From Aequoribacter sp003520285 (GTDB lineage Bacteria > Pseudomonadota > Gammaproteobacteria > Pseudomonadales > Halieaceae): DNA of 41,234 nucleotides. The stretch lies in contig CAXAAR010000010.1 in assembly GCA_963966765.1 (NCBI GenBank), forward strand, positions 1 to 41,234, given 5' to 3'. The notes below the pieces were generated by a model, which did no database searches, was not told the origin of the DNA, and saw only the letters and a program-made list of their open reading frames with translations. A program made the translations under genes and the position numbers. Every line of letters begins with the position of its first letter. The stretch's first letter is position 1. Shown here piece by piece: positions 24,624 through 31,941 of this stretch.

Positions 24624-25360
24624 GTCTGCGCCTTGCAGTCTGGTCGGGCCCTCGTAACTTATCGACTGCGATGATGCGGTCATGGGAGAACCGAGATGAT
24701 TGCGAGGTGCTCGACGAACCATTCTATGGCTATTATTTGAGTAAAACGGGTCTACCTCATCCCGACGCTGAGGCCGTGATGGCATCGCAAAGCCAGAGTT
24801 GGCAGGACGTCGTTGCGCAGTGCAGAAGTGATGCGCCTCTCGGGAGCGCTATTTACTATCAGAAACAGATGACTTTTCATCTGTTACCCGAAGTCGATCG
24901 GCGTTGGATGTCGGATTTGACCCATTGTTTTCTGATTCGGGATCCGCGTCTTGTTGTGGCCTCCTACGCCGCTATCAGAGAAACGCCAACTCTTGCTGAT
25001 CTGGGTTTTACGCAGCAAGCCGAGCTCTATGACTCTGTTTGTCAGGCGACAGGCAGCGAACCGATGGTCATTGATAGCAGTAGTTTTTTGAAGGATCCGC
25101 GGCTATATCTAACAGCGTGGTGTCAAATTTTACAGATACCGTTCAGTGAAAAGATGCTGTCGTGGCCTTCGGGGTCGAGGCCGAGCGATGGTGTATGGGC
25201 GCCACATTGGTACCAGTCAGTGTGGGCATCGACAGGATTTTCCAGTGCGCCTTCGGAGCCCAAGCCTCTGCCAGCTCGGCTAGAGAAGCTAGTGGAGCAA
25301 GCACGGCCCTATTATGATGCGCTGTATCAGCGCAGATTAATCCCAGCAACACATCAATAA
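24620..25360 (+). CDS. Sulfotransferase-like protein paired with the aminotransferase
   Basis: A 246-residue P-loop protein of the sulfotransferase fold. The 5'-phosphosulfate loop appears as SGPRNLSTAMMRSW (residues 9-22), and the 3'-phosphate motif as FLIRDPRLVVASY. Further landmarks are DEPFYGYYLSKTG and DGVWAPHWYQSVWASTGF. PAPS-dependent transfer is the family reaction, but the true activity of this subgroup is unproven. The GTG start overlaps the aminotransferase stop, and GGGAGG precedes it. As I recall, plant branched-chain-aminotransferase-like proteins (Arabidopsis At3g05190 and At5g27410) join these same two domains in one chain in the reverse order, which argues that the two gene products act together. 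Confidence 0.78.
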   Translation: MSLRLAVWSGPRNLSTAMMRSWENRDDCEVLDEPFYGYYLSKTGLPHPDAEAVMASQSQSWQDVVAQCRSDAPLGSAIYYQKQMTFHLLPEVDRRWMSDLTHCFLIRDPRLVVASYAAIRETPTLADLGFTQQAELYDSVCQATGSEPMVIDSSSFLKDPRLYLTAWCQILQIPFSEKMLSWPSGSRPSDGVWAPHWYQSVWASTGFSSAPSEPKPLPARLEKLVEQARPYYDALYQRRLIPATHQ

Positions 25361-25487
25361 GGCGAGCTTGTTCTTCGGTGTGTCATAATCAACTCGGCTT
25401 TCGCTTGTTCAAGTGCTCCGGGTAGGCGGTGGGTTATCGGGTGAGGCTCTGTGAACAGGCGTTCAGGGTTTGATCTAGGAGAGAAGA

Positions 25488-26030
25488 ATGGAAAAGTGGA
25501 TTAAGATTTTAGTAGTAGCATGCGCAGTCATGTTGAATCCCGCTCAAGCGCAGCAGCCTGGCTTTCAGCAAGACGGGTACATCTCTGGGTTTGGGCCTTT
25601 CGTTCGCATTCCCGCCGATACAATGCTCCCGAAAGATGCCGAGTTTAAAGTGGCTTTTGATACAGGTGTCGCCACGGCGCCTGGCACCATCAATAAAACG
25701 ATGGTCGCTGCTGCGCGTTTTCTTAACATGCATGTCGATGCCGGTGTTGCACCAGACAAGATTGAGTTAGTGATTGTTATTCACGGCAGCGCCGGTGCGG
25801 ATGTCAGCAATGCGAATTACTACGAAGAGCAGCATTTACAGGACAACGCATCTGCACCGCTGGTCTCAGCCCTAGTTGAGAAAGGCGTCAGATTTATCGT
25901 TTGCGGACAGAGCGCGGCGTTTTATGGAATGAGCTCAGAGGATTTCCTACCCGATGTCGAGATCGCATTATCAGCGATGACCGCTCATGCGTTGCTACAA
26001 CAGCAGGGCTTCACTTTGAATCCATTCTGA
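25488..26030 (+). CDS. Secreted DsrE-family protein
   Basis: A 180-residue protein with a signal peptide (ILVVACAVMLNPAQA, cleavage near AQA-QQ). The DsrE/DsrF-like domain includes KVAFDTGVATAPGTIN, ELVIVIHGSAGADV and GVRFIVCGQSAAFYGM, where the single Cys sits at the position used by DsrE/TusD proteins. Cytoplasmic relatives carry sulfur as a Cys persulfide. Periplasmic versions are common beside redox and sulfur genes, but their role is unsettled. AGGAGAGA precedes the ATG. It stands alone, convergent with the Lrp gene 24 bp away. Functional linkage to the preceding sulfotransferase-like gene is possible but not shown by the layout (127-bp gap). Confidence 0.8.
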   Translation: MEKWIKILVVACAVMLNPAQAQQPGFQQDGYISGFGPFVRIPADTMLPKDAEFKVAFDTGVATAPGTINKTMVAAARFLNMHVDAGVAPDKIELVIVIHGSAGADVSNANYYEEQHLQDNASAPLVSALVEKGVRFIVCGQSAAFYGMSSEDFLPDVEIALSAMTAHALLQQQGFTLNPF

Positions 26031-26054
26031 TTGTTCGGAGATTCAAGTGGCGGG

Positions 26055-26519
26055 TTAAGTCAGATGACCCAGGGGTAATGCTGTGGTGGCTTTGATCGTT
26101 TCCATCACGAAGCTCGAACTCACGTCCGATAGATTTGCCTTGATCAGTTGCTGGTAAACACGATCGTAGTCATCCATATCCTTCACCGCCGCCTTGATCA
26201 GGTAGTCCAGATCACCACTCATCCGATGCACTTCAAGAATTTCGGGGATACCTTCTACGACAGCGCGGAATTGGCGAGACCACGCATCGTTATGCTGATT
26301 GGTTCGAATCGACACGTAGACCGTCAGGGGAAGGTTCACCTTTCGAGCATTCAAAAGTACGACTTTTCGATCGATAACACCCGAGCTCTCGAATTTTTTG
26401 ATGGCACGCCATAGGGTAGATTTTGACTGGTGGAGTCTATCTGATAATTCTGCGAGCGATATGTCGGCGTCATGCTGGAGGGCTTCTAGGATTTGTCGCT
26501 CTAAATTGCTAAATGACAT
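26055..26519 (-). CDS. Lrp/AsnC-family transcriptional regulator
   Basis: A 154-residue regulator. An N-terminal winged helix-turn-helix (LERQILEALQHDADISLAEL, then SDRLHQSKSTLWRAIKKFES) precedes a RAM/AsnC ligand-binding domain (about 65-145; VYVSIRTN, HRMSGDLDYLIKAAVKDMDD). Lrp-family proteins form octamers that bind amino acids and wrap AT-rich DNA. It is divergent from the class V PLP enzyme over a 136-bp AT-rich region with two palindromic motifs. That layout is the usual one for a regulator controlling its neighbour and itself. The ligand is probably an amino acid handled by that enzyme. Confidence 0.92.
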   Translation of the reverse strand: MSFSNLERQILEALQHDADISLAELSDRLHQSKSTLWRAIKKFESSGVIDRKVVLLNARKVNLPLTVYVSIRTNQHNDAWSRQFRAVVEGIPEILEVHRMSGDLDYLIKAAVKDMDDYDRVYQQLIKANLSDVSSSFVMETIKATTALPLGHLT

Positions 26520-26532
26520 AATGTTCCTTTAT

Positions 26533-26609
26533 TCGACTATATAGCGATACTTTAACTCATTTAAACCGCTTGAAAAGATTTAAATAGAAACAAAAAACCG
26601 AATATATCG
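26533..26609. promoter_or_regulatory. AT-rich control region with two candidate Lrp sites
   Basis: TCGACTATATAGCGA at 26533-26547 (core CTATATAG is a perfect palindrome) and CGAATATATCG at 26599-26609 (arms CGA/TCG) have similar centres about 64 bp apart, close to six helical turns. The DNA between them is strongly AT-rich compared with its surroundings. It lies between the divergent Lrp and class V genes. Confidence 0.45.
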
Positions 26610-26655
26610 AGTTATCATCCCTCACCTAAACGGTGCTGTTCAGGGATGCAATCTC

Positions 26656-28146
26656 ATGGCGATAACAAGGGTACAAACTCAGCTCGGCGAGCAACATTTA
26701 GTGTATTGCGATTATGGCGCGTCGGGTCGAGCGGATCCGATGATCGAAGATTATATCTCGTCAGAGGTACTGCCTTTCATCGCCAACACCCACAGTGAGT
26801 CCTCGCTCTGCGGACAGCGGACTGGTCAACTCAGAGAACAATCGCGTGAGCTCATACGAGCCGCGGTAGGAGCGTCTGACTCGCATTGCGTGATGTTCGC
26901 AGGGTCAGGGACAACCGGTGCAATGGATTTATTGGTGCGAATGTTAGCGCACGAATTCGGCTCGCAAGGCGTTGAGGTATTTATTGGTCCCTACGAACAT
27001 CATTCGAATGATTTACCTTGGCGCGCCTCTGCTTGGCCAGTGATGCGTTGCGGTTTAGATGCGCGAGGTCACCTCGATCTCGATCAACTCAGGCTCCAAT
27101 TAGAGGCGTCTGGCGCAGATCTCAAATTGGTCAGTATCTCTGCGGCATCAAACGTTACTGGGATTATTACCGATACGGAGCAAGTTGCTCGGATATGTTC
27201 TGAAGCGGGCGCGCACTTGATTCTCGATTGTGCTGCTTCAGCGCCTTATCTGCCGCTCTCGGTTCAAATAGGAGAATACCCAGTAGCCGCGATGCTATGG
27301 TCACCGCACAAGTTTTACGGCGGGCCGGGTGCGTCAGGTGTATTGGTTGTGAAACGGCAGTGGGTACCGGCAGTGCCGGTGATCAGTGGAGGCGGTACAG
27401 TGGTGTTTGTATCGGCGAGTGCGCATCACTACGTCGAGCATCTTGAGCGCTTACATGAAGCAGGTACGCCCAATATCCTGGGTGATATTCGCGCTGGTTT
27501 GGTGCTTCAGAGAAAAGCAGAATGGCCGGCAGAGACGCTCACTAGCGCATCGCTCGAACTGTCTGCAAGGATGCGAGATCGGCTTATGGCTCACAGTGAC
27601 ATCTGTGTACTGGGTCCAGCCGAGGGTGATTTTTTACCGACTGTCTCGTTTAACTTGCAGGCCAAGGGTGCACTCATACCTTACTCACTGGTGGTTACCT
27701 TATTGAGCGACTTATATGCAATCCAAGCACGCGGTGGATGCTCTTGTGCTGGGCCGTACGCGCATGAATTACTCGGCATTGATGAGGCGAATTCGCAGCA
27801 GTTGGCGCAACTGATGGTTGCAGGTCGGCTAGATCAAAGACCCGGATGGGTGAGGTTGAGCTTGAGCCCTACGATGAAGGCAGAAGAGGTCGAGTTTGTG
27901 TTGTCGGCGATCGAGCAACTGGCCGGATTTGCAAATGAGGCGCCTTGGGGTTATCAGAGCGATGGCGCTGGTCAATGGTTTGACCCGAACTGGCGTCGTC
28001 CACTGGCGGCGCCTCTTGGAGAGCACTCCGACAGCGCTGTTACTGCTCAATCAGCAAACTCAACTGACGAACGACTGGTCGCTGCCCAGCGCTGGTTGAT
28101 TGAGCGAGCCGCCCTGGCGCGGCTGGATATCCGTCACAGCGCTTGA
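26656..28146 (+). CDS. Class V PLP enzyme, cysteine desulfurase / selenocysteine lyase-like
   Basis: A 496-residue fold-type I enzyme of the SufS/CsdA superfamily. Motifs: YCDYGASGRADP at the N-terminus, FAGSGTTGAMDLLV, GPYEHHSNDLPW, LILDCAASAPY (PLP Asp), the PLP lysine in SPHKFYGGPGASGVL, and the loop RGGCSCAGPY with two cysteines where desulfurases keep the catalytic Cys. The length is greater than the usual 400 or so, with a C-terminal extension after about residue 425 that has no recognised motif. Desulfuration of cysteine or a related amino acid is likely, but a beta-lyase or isopenicillin-epimerase-like role is possible. Divergent from an Lrp-type regulator, which suggests amino-acid-responsive control. 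Confidence 0.8.
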   Translation: MAITRVQTQLGEQHLVYCDYGASGRADPMIEDYISSEVLPFIANTHSESSLCGQRTGQLREQSRELIRAAVGASDSHCVMFAGSGTTGAMDLLVRMLAHEFGSQGVEVFIGPYEHHSNDLPWRASAWPVMRCGLDARGHLDLDQLRLQLEASGADLKLVSISAASNVTGIITDTEQVARICSEAGAHLILDCAASAPYLPLSVQIGEYPVAAMLWSPHKFYGGPGASGVLVVKRQWVPAVPVISGGGTVVFVSASAHHYVEHLERLHEAGTPNILGDIRAGLVLQRKAEWPAETLTSASLELSARMRDRLMAHSDICVLGPAEGDFLPTVSFNLQAKGALIPYSLVVTLLSDLYAIQARGGCSCAGPYAHELLGIDEANSQQLAQLMVAGRLDQRPGWVRLSLSPTMKAEEVEFVLSAIEQLAGFANEAPWGYQSDGAGQWFDPNWRRPLAAPLGEHSDSAVTAQSANSTDERLVAAQRWLIERAALARLDIRHSA

Positions 28147-28350
28147 GCTTGTGTAAACACGGCGCAATGCGGCCACACGCTGCGTGGGTGGCGCTCTAAA
28201 AGGGTAAAGCTTCGAAGGGGCGTTTATTGCGTGACACTGGCGTGAGTTGCGCGTGCATTTTTGCAAGCGCATCGCAGGGCATTGACTCCCTTGCACTGTC
28301 GCTCAATCTGGGGTTTGATAGAACACCCGTTGACTTGAACGAGACATCCT

Positions 28351-29397
28351 ATGAGCCATGCCACTCGCAGCTACGCCGCTTTCGATCCAGATTCACCTCT
28401 TGCCCCGATGGAGTTGACGCGCCGCAGTCTTAATCCCGATGATGTCTTGATTGATATACGGTTCTGCGGTGTGTGTCACAGTGATTTGCACACGGCGAAG
28501 AATCACTGGGGCAGAACTCAGTATCCGTTGGTACCAGGCCACGAGATCGTGGGTGTGGTGAGTGAGGTGGGTAATGCGGTCACGCGCCATGCAATCGGAG
28601 ATTGGGTGGCTGTGGGTTGTTTAGTGGACGCCTGCGGGACCTGCTCTGCTTGCACCGATCACGAAGAACAGTATTGCGAAGTAGGTTCCATTGGCACGTA
28701 CGGTGGTATTGGGCGAGATGGGGAGCCCACTCAAGGCGGGTACTCGAAAAGCATAGTCGTAAAAGATAGTTTTGTATTGTCGGTGCCGCAGGGCCTAGAT
28801 CCAGCTGCAGCGGCACCCCTTTTATGTGCTGGAATCACCAGTTATTCGCCCTTGAATTATCACAATGTGGGGCCTGATTCTCGGGTGGGTGTCATCGGTT
28901 TAGGCGGTTTGGGGCACATGGCTGTGAAGTTTGCCGCCGCGATGGGTGCAACGGTTACGGTGTTCACCACTTCTGAATCTAAGCGTGAGGAAGCTTTTCG
29001 TTTAGGTGCGCATCATGTGGTTCTATCGACAGATCGGGCAGAGATCAAAACAGCGTATCGCTCACTAGATCTGATTGTCGATACTGTGCCGGTACCTCAC
29101 GAACTGCGGGACTATTTGGTGTGTTTGAAGCGCAATGGCCATCTTGTATTGACTGGGCCTATCGGTCTACAAGAGCCTCCGGTCAATAATGGCTTGCTCA
29201 TGATGGGTCGAAAGTCGATCTCTGGCTCGGCCATTGGCGGCATTGAAGAAACCCAACAGATGCTAAATTTCTGTGCGGAAACTCAGGTGACTTGCGATAT
29301 CGAAATGATTGCCATGGCTGACATCAACGAAGCTTACGAGCGACTTGAGCGCAATGATGTGCACTATCGGTTTGTCATCGATATGAGCACGCTGTAA
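28351..29397 (+). CDS. Zinc-dependent alcohol/aldehyde dehydrogenase, YahK/CAD type
   Basis: A 348-residue MDR-superfamily dehydrogenase. The catalytic zinc site is CGVCHSDLH with PGHEIVG and a later Cys in LLCAGITSYSPL. The structural zinc is bound by CLVDACGTCSACTDHEEQYC-type cysteines. The nucleotide fold is VIGLGGLGHMAVKFA. Close in motif order to E. coli YahK, an NADPH-dependent aldehyde reductase of broad specificity. The end FVIDMSTL also fits YahK. The ATG at 28351 has only a weak ribosome binding site. The 204-bp upstream gap holds no obvious gene and no clear promoter. A hairpin candidate follows the stop. Confidence 0.9.
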   Translation: MSHATRSYAAFDPDSPLAPMELTRRSLNPDDVLIDIRFCGVCHSDLHTAKNHWGRTQYPLVPGHEIVGVVSEVGNAVTRHAIGDWVAVGCLVDACGTCSACTDHEEQYCEVGSIGTYGGIGRDGEPTQGGYSKSIVVKDSFVLSVPQGLDPAAAAPLLCAGITSYSPLNYHNVGPDSRVGVIGLGGLGHMAVKFAAAMGATVTVFTTSESKREEAFRLGAHHVVLSTDRAEIKTAYRSLDLIVDTVPVPHELRDYLVCLKRNGHLVLTGPIGLQEPPVNNGLLMMGRKSISGSAIGGIEETQQMLNFCAETQVTCDIEMIAMADINEAYERLERNDVHYRFVIDMSTL

Positions 29398-29454
29398 AAC
29401 AACGCGATTCGGACGTCATGACGTGAAGGCTTGCGATGTCCTACTAGAGGTTTC

Positions 29455-29506
29455 GATGCTGGCAGAAAGCGATGATCCGTCTTTTCTCGCCGGCATCATG
29501 CTCTCT
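29455..29506 (+). terminator. Possible terminator of the alcohol dehydrogenase gene
   Basis: GATGCTGGC (29455-29463) can pair with GCCGGCATC (29489-29497, one G-T pair), extended inside by AGAAAG with CTTTTCT. CTCTCTTTTT follows after a 4-bp gap. The loop is long, so this is tentative. Confidence 0.35.
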
Positions 29507-29513
29507 TTTTCGG

Positions 29514-29543
29514 AACAAAAAAAAGGCTAGCAACCGCTAACCT
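29514..29543 (-). terminator. Intrinsic terminator of tRNA-Asn
   Basis: On the minus strand AGGTTAGC-GGTT-GCTAGCCT (8-bp stem, one G-U pair) is followed by a long run of T (the A-run at 29517-29524 on the plus strand). It begins about 10 bp after the tRNA 3' end. Confidence 0.85.
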
Positions 29544-29553
29544 TTCTCGTGTT

Positions 29554-29629
29554 TGGCTCCGCCTGCTGGGCTCGAACCAGCGACCCAATGATTAACAGTC
29601 ATTTGCTCTACCAACTGAGCTAAGGCGGA
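29554..29629 (-). tRNA. tRNA-Asn (GTT)
   Basis: A 76-nt minus-strand tRNA with encoded CCA. It starts TCCGCCTTAGCTCAG. The anticodon loop carries GTT (complement of 29594-29596), and the T arm reads GCTGG-TTCGAGC-CCAGC. The acceptor stem TCCGCCT pairs with AGGCGGA. It is a single tRNA between the alcohol dehydrogenase and uvrB, with its own promoter and terminator. Confidence 0.97.
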
Positions 29630-29651
29630 AGGAAATCATCCAGAGGCGCGA

Positions 29652-29680
29652 ATAATATAGAGCAGAAAGTCGCTGGTCAA
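29652..29680 (-). promoter_or_regulatory. Promoter of tRNA-Asn
   Basis: On the minus strand TTGACC, a 17-bp spacer and TATTAT are followed by the GC-rich discriminator TCGCGCC, the pattern of stringently controlled stable-RNA promoters. The likely transcription start is about 16 bp before the tRNA 5' end. Confidence 0.78.
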
Positions 29681-29700
29681 CCCCTCAAAGTGATCGCTCT

Positions 29701-29729
29701 TCGTGTTTCTGCGTGGAGTCACCTATAAT
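29701..29729 (+). promoter_or_regulatory. Candidate uvrB promoter (-10)
   Basis: A perfect TATAAT at 29724-29729 lies 42 bp upstream of the chosen uvrB start. The -35 position is poor (TCGTGT). No CTG-N10-CAG LexA box was found near it, so SOS control is not supported by sequence. Confidence 0.42.
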
Positions 29730-29771
29730 GTCTGGCTTACATCTTTTAGCCTCGAAAGAACAGGGAACCAT

Positions 29772-31796
29772 GTGGCCAAGCCTTTCAAAGTAGAATCAAA
29801 GTATCAGCCAGCTGGCGACCAGCCGCAGGCGATTGAAAAGCTGGTTGAGGGGATTCAGGCTGGGCTTGCCTCGCAGACGCTTCTGGGTGTCACTGGCTCA
29901 GGAAAAACCTTCACCATGGCCCATGTGGTCGAGCAGATCCAGCGCCCAACGATTGTCATGGCGCACAACAAGACCCTGGCTGCACAGCTTTATGGGGAGT
30001 TCAAAGAGTTTTTCCCCAACAATGCGATCGAGTATTTCGTCTCTTACTACGACTACTACCAGCCTGAAGCCTACGTGCCATCGTCTGATACCTTTATCGA
30101 GAAAGACGCCTCGGTGAATGACCACATCGAGCAGATGAGGCTGTCAGCCACTAAAGCCCTGATGGAGCGGCAAGATTGCTTGGTGGTGGCGACGGTATCG
30201 GCGATTTATGGTTTAGGGGATCCTAAATCCTATTTCAAGATGATCTTACATGTCTCACGCGGCGAAGTGATCAACCAACGCCAATTGCTCGCGCAGCTCG
30301 CTGAACTCCAGTACACCCGCAATGACATTGCTTTCAGTCGAGGCACCTATCGTGTCCGTGGCGATGTGATAGATATTTTTCCAGCTGATTCCGAGCGAGA
30401 GGCGGTTCGAATAGAGCTGTTCGATGAAGAGGTGGACAACATTCTTATCTTCGATCCCCTGACTGGCGCGGTTGAGGCGAAGATACCCAGAGTCACTATC
30501 TTTCCAAAATCTCACTACGTGACATCTCGCGATATTATGCTCAACGCGATTGATGAAATTGAGCAAGAGTTGGAGCAGCGTCTTAAGCAACTGAATGACA
30601 ATAACAAGTTGGTTGAAGCACAACGTCTGCAACAGCGGACGCGCTACGATATTGAAATGATCCGTGAGCTTGGTTACTGCCAAGGCGTCGAGAACTACTC
30701 GCGATATCTATCGGGTCGCGGTCCCGGTGAGCCGCCGCCCACCCTATTTGAGTATTTACCCGACAACGCGCTAGTGATCATTGATGAGTCGCATGTCACC
30801 ATTCCTCAGATCGGTGGTATGTATCGGGGGGATCGATCGCGCAAAGAAACACTCGTGGAATATGGCTTCCGTTTACCTTCTGCGCTGGACAATCGCCCCC
30901 TTAAGTTCGAGGAGTGGGAGCGCTTAGTGCCTCAAGCGATATTTGTGTCGGCCACGCCCGGTAAGTACGAAGAAGAACATTCGGGGCGCGTGGTAGAGCA
31001 AGTTGTCCGCCCCACCGGATTAGTTGATCCGACTATTGAGATTCGACCCGCTTCGACTCAGGTAGATGACCTGATGACAGAAATTAGACGGGTGATCGAG
31101 ACGGGGCAGCGCGTTCTCGTCACCACGCTCACAAAACGGATGGCCGAGGATTTAAGTGAGTACCTGGCCGAGCACGAGATCAAAAATCGCTACTTGCACT
31201 CTGATATTGATACTGTCGAGAGAGTCGAGATTATTCGCGATCTGCGCCTTGGGGAATTCGATGTCTTGGTGGGCATTAATCTGTTACGAGAAGGCCTCGA
31301 CATGCCAGAGGTCGCGCTGGTCGCGATTCTAGACGCAGATAAAGAGGGCTTTTTAAGGTCTGACCGCTCTTTGATTCAGACCATCGGACGTGCCGCCCGA
31401 AACCTGCATGGGCGGGCTATCTTGTATGCCGATAAGATCACCGGATCGATGCAGCGTGCTATCGACGAGACTGAGCGCAGACGCAATCGGCAGCTTGCCC
31501 ATAATCTTGAACACGGTATTGAGCCCGTTGGCATCACCAAGTCGGTGCAGGATATTATGGAGGGCGCCAGACGGATGTCGACCAAGCGCAATGCCAAAGG
31601 GGATCGCAAGGTCGCGGAAGTGAAAGCCGCTTATGCCGAGGATATGGCGAGCATGAGTCCGGCAGCACTGAGCCGAAAAATTAAGCAGCTCGAAGCCGAG
31701 ATGATGGAGCACGCTAAGAATCTCGAGTTTGAAAAAGCAGGGGTTGTGCGCGATCAAATCACCGAATTCAAGCAGTTTGCCTTTATGAGCGGCTGA
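29772..31796 (+). CDS. uvrB: Excinuclease ABC subunit B
   Basis: A 674-residue UvrB, the damage-verifying helicase-like core of nucleotide excision repair. Walker A is GVTGSGKTFT with Lys45, as in E. coli. The beta-hairpin that clamps DNA includes YYDYYQPEAYVP. DEAD-type VIIDESHVTIP and motif VI QTIGRAARN follow, and the C-terminal UVR motif (KIKQLEAEMMEHAKNLEFE) binds UvrC. The frame extends to 29703, but the family N-terminus (AKPFKVESKYQPAGDQP) starts at a GTG at 29772 with AGGGA upstream. An ATG two bases earlier (29770) is out of frame. The chosen length equals E. coli UvrB within one residue. Confidence 0.97.
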   Translation: MAKPFKVESKYQPAGDQPQAIEKLVEGIQAGLASQTLLGVTGSGKTFTMAHVVEQIQRPTIVMAHNKTLAAQLYGEFKEFFPNNAIEYFVSYYDYYQPEAYVPSSDTFIEKDASVNDHIEQMRLSATKALMERQDCLVVATVSAIYGLGDPKSYFKMILHVSRGEVINQRQLLAQLAELQYTRNDIAFSRGTYRVRGDVIDIFPADSEREAVRIELFDEEVDNILIFDPLTGAVEAKIPRVTIFPKSHYVTSRDIMLNAIDEIEQELEQRLKQLNDNNKLVEAQRLQQRTRYDIEMIRELGYCQGVENYSRYLSGRGPGEPPPTLFEYLPDNALVIIDESHVTIPQIGGMYRGDRSRKETLVEYGFRLPSALDNRPLKFEEWERLVPQAIFVSATPGKYEEEHSGRVVEQVVRPTGLVDPTIEIRPASTQVDDLMTEIRRVIETGQRVLVTTLTKRMAEDLSEYLAEHEIKNRYLHSDIDTVERVEIIRDLRLGEFDVLVGINLLREGLDMPEVALVAILDADKEGFLRSDRSLIQTIGRAARNLHGRAILYADKITGSMQRAIDETERRRNRQLAHNLEHGIEPVGITKSVQDIMEGARRMSTKRNAKGDRKVAEVKAAYAEDMASMSPAALSRKIKQLEAEMMEHAKNLEFEKAGVVRDQITEFKQFAFMSG

Positions 31797-31941
31797 ATCA
31801 TAGTGTTAAGTTCACTCAGCAATATCCAGCTCTCTCTGGGCTTTAAAGGCAGACTTTGCTACACTCGGCGCCCTTATTTAAGCGCGGTCGACCATTGCGC
31901 CAAGTGGCCTTTAGTAGGGGTCACCACTGACGAGAGAGCTT

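Noticed and set aside
28147..28350. Small gene or promoter in the gap before the alcohol dehydrogenase
   Set aside because: The open frame at 28227-28433 overlaps the dehydrogenase out of frame and has no features. TTGACT at about 28281 lacks a matching -10.
29680..29771. LexA/SOS box before uvrB
   Set aside because: No CTG-N10-CAG with acceptable symmetry is found near the -10 or start.
29770..29772. ATG two bases before the uvrB GTG as the start
   Set aside because: It is out of frame with UvrB. The in-frame GTG at 29772 matches the family N-terminus.
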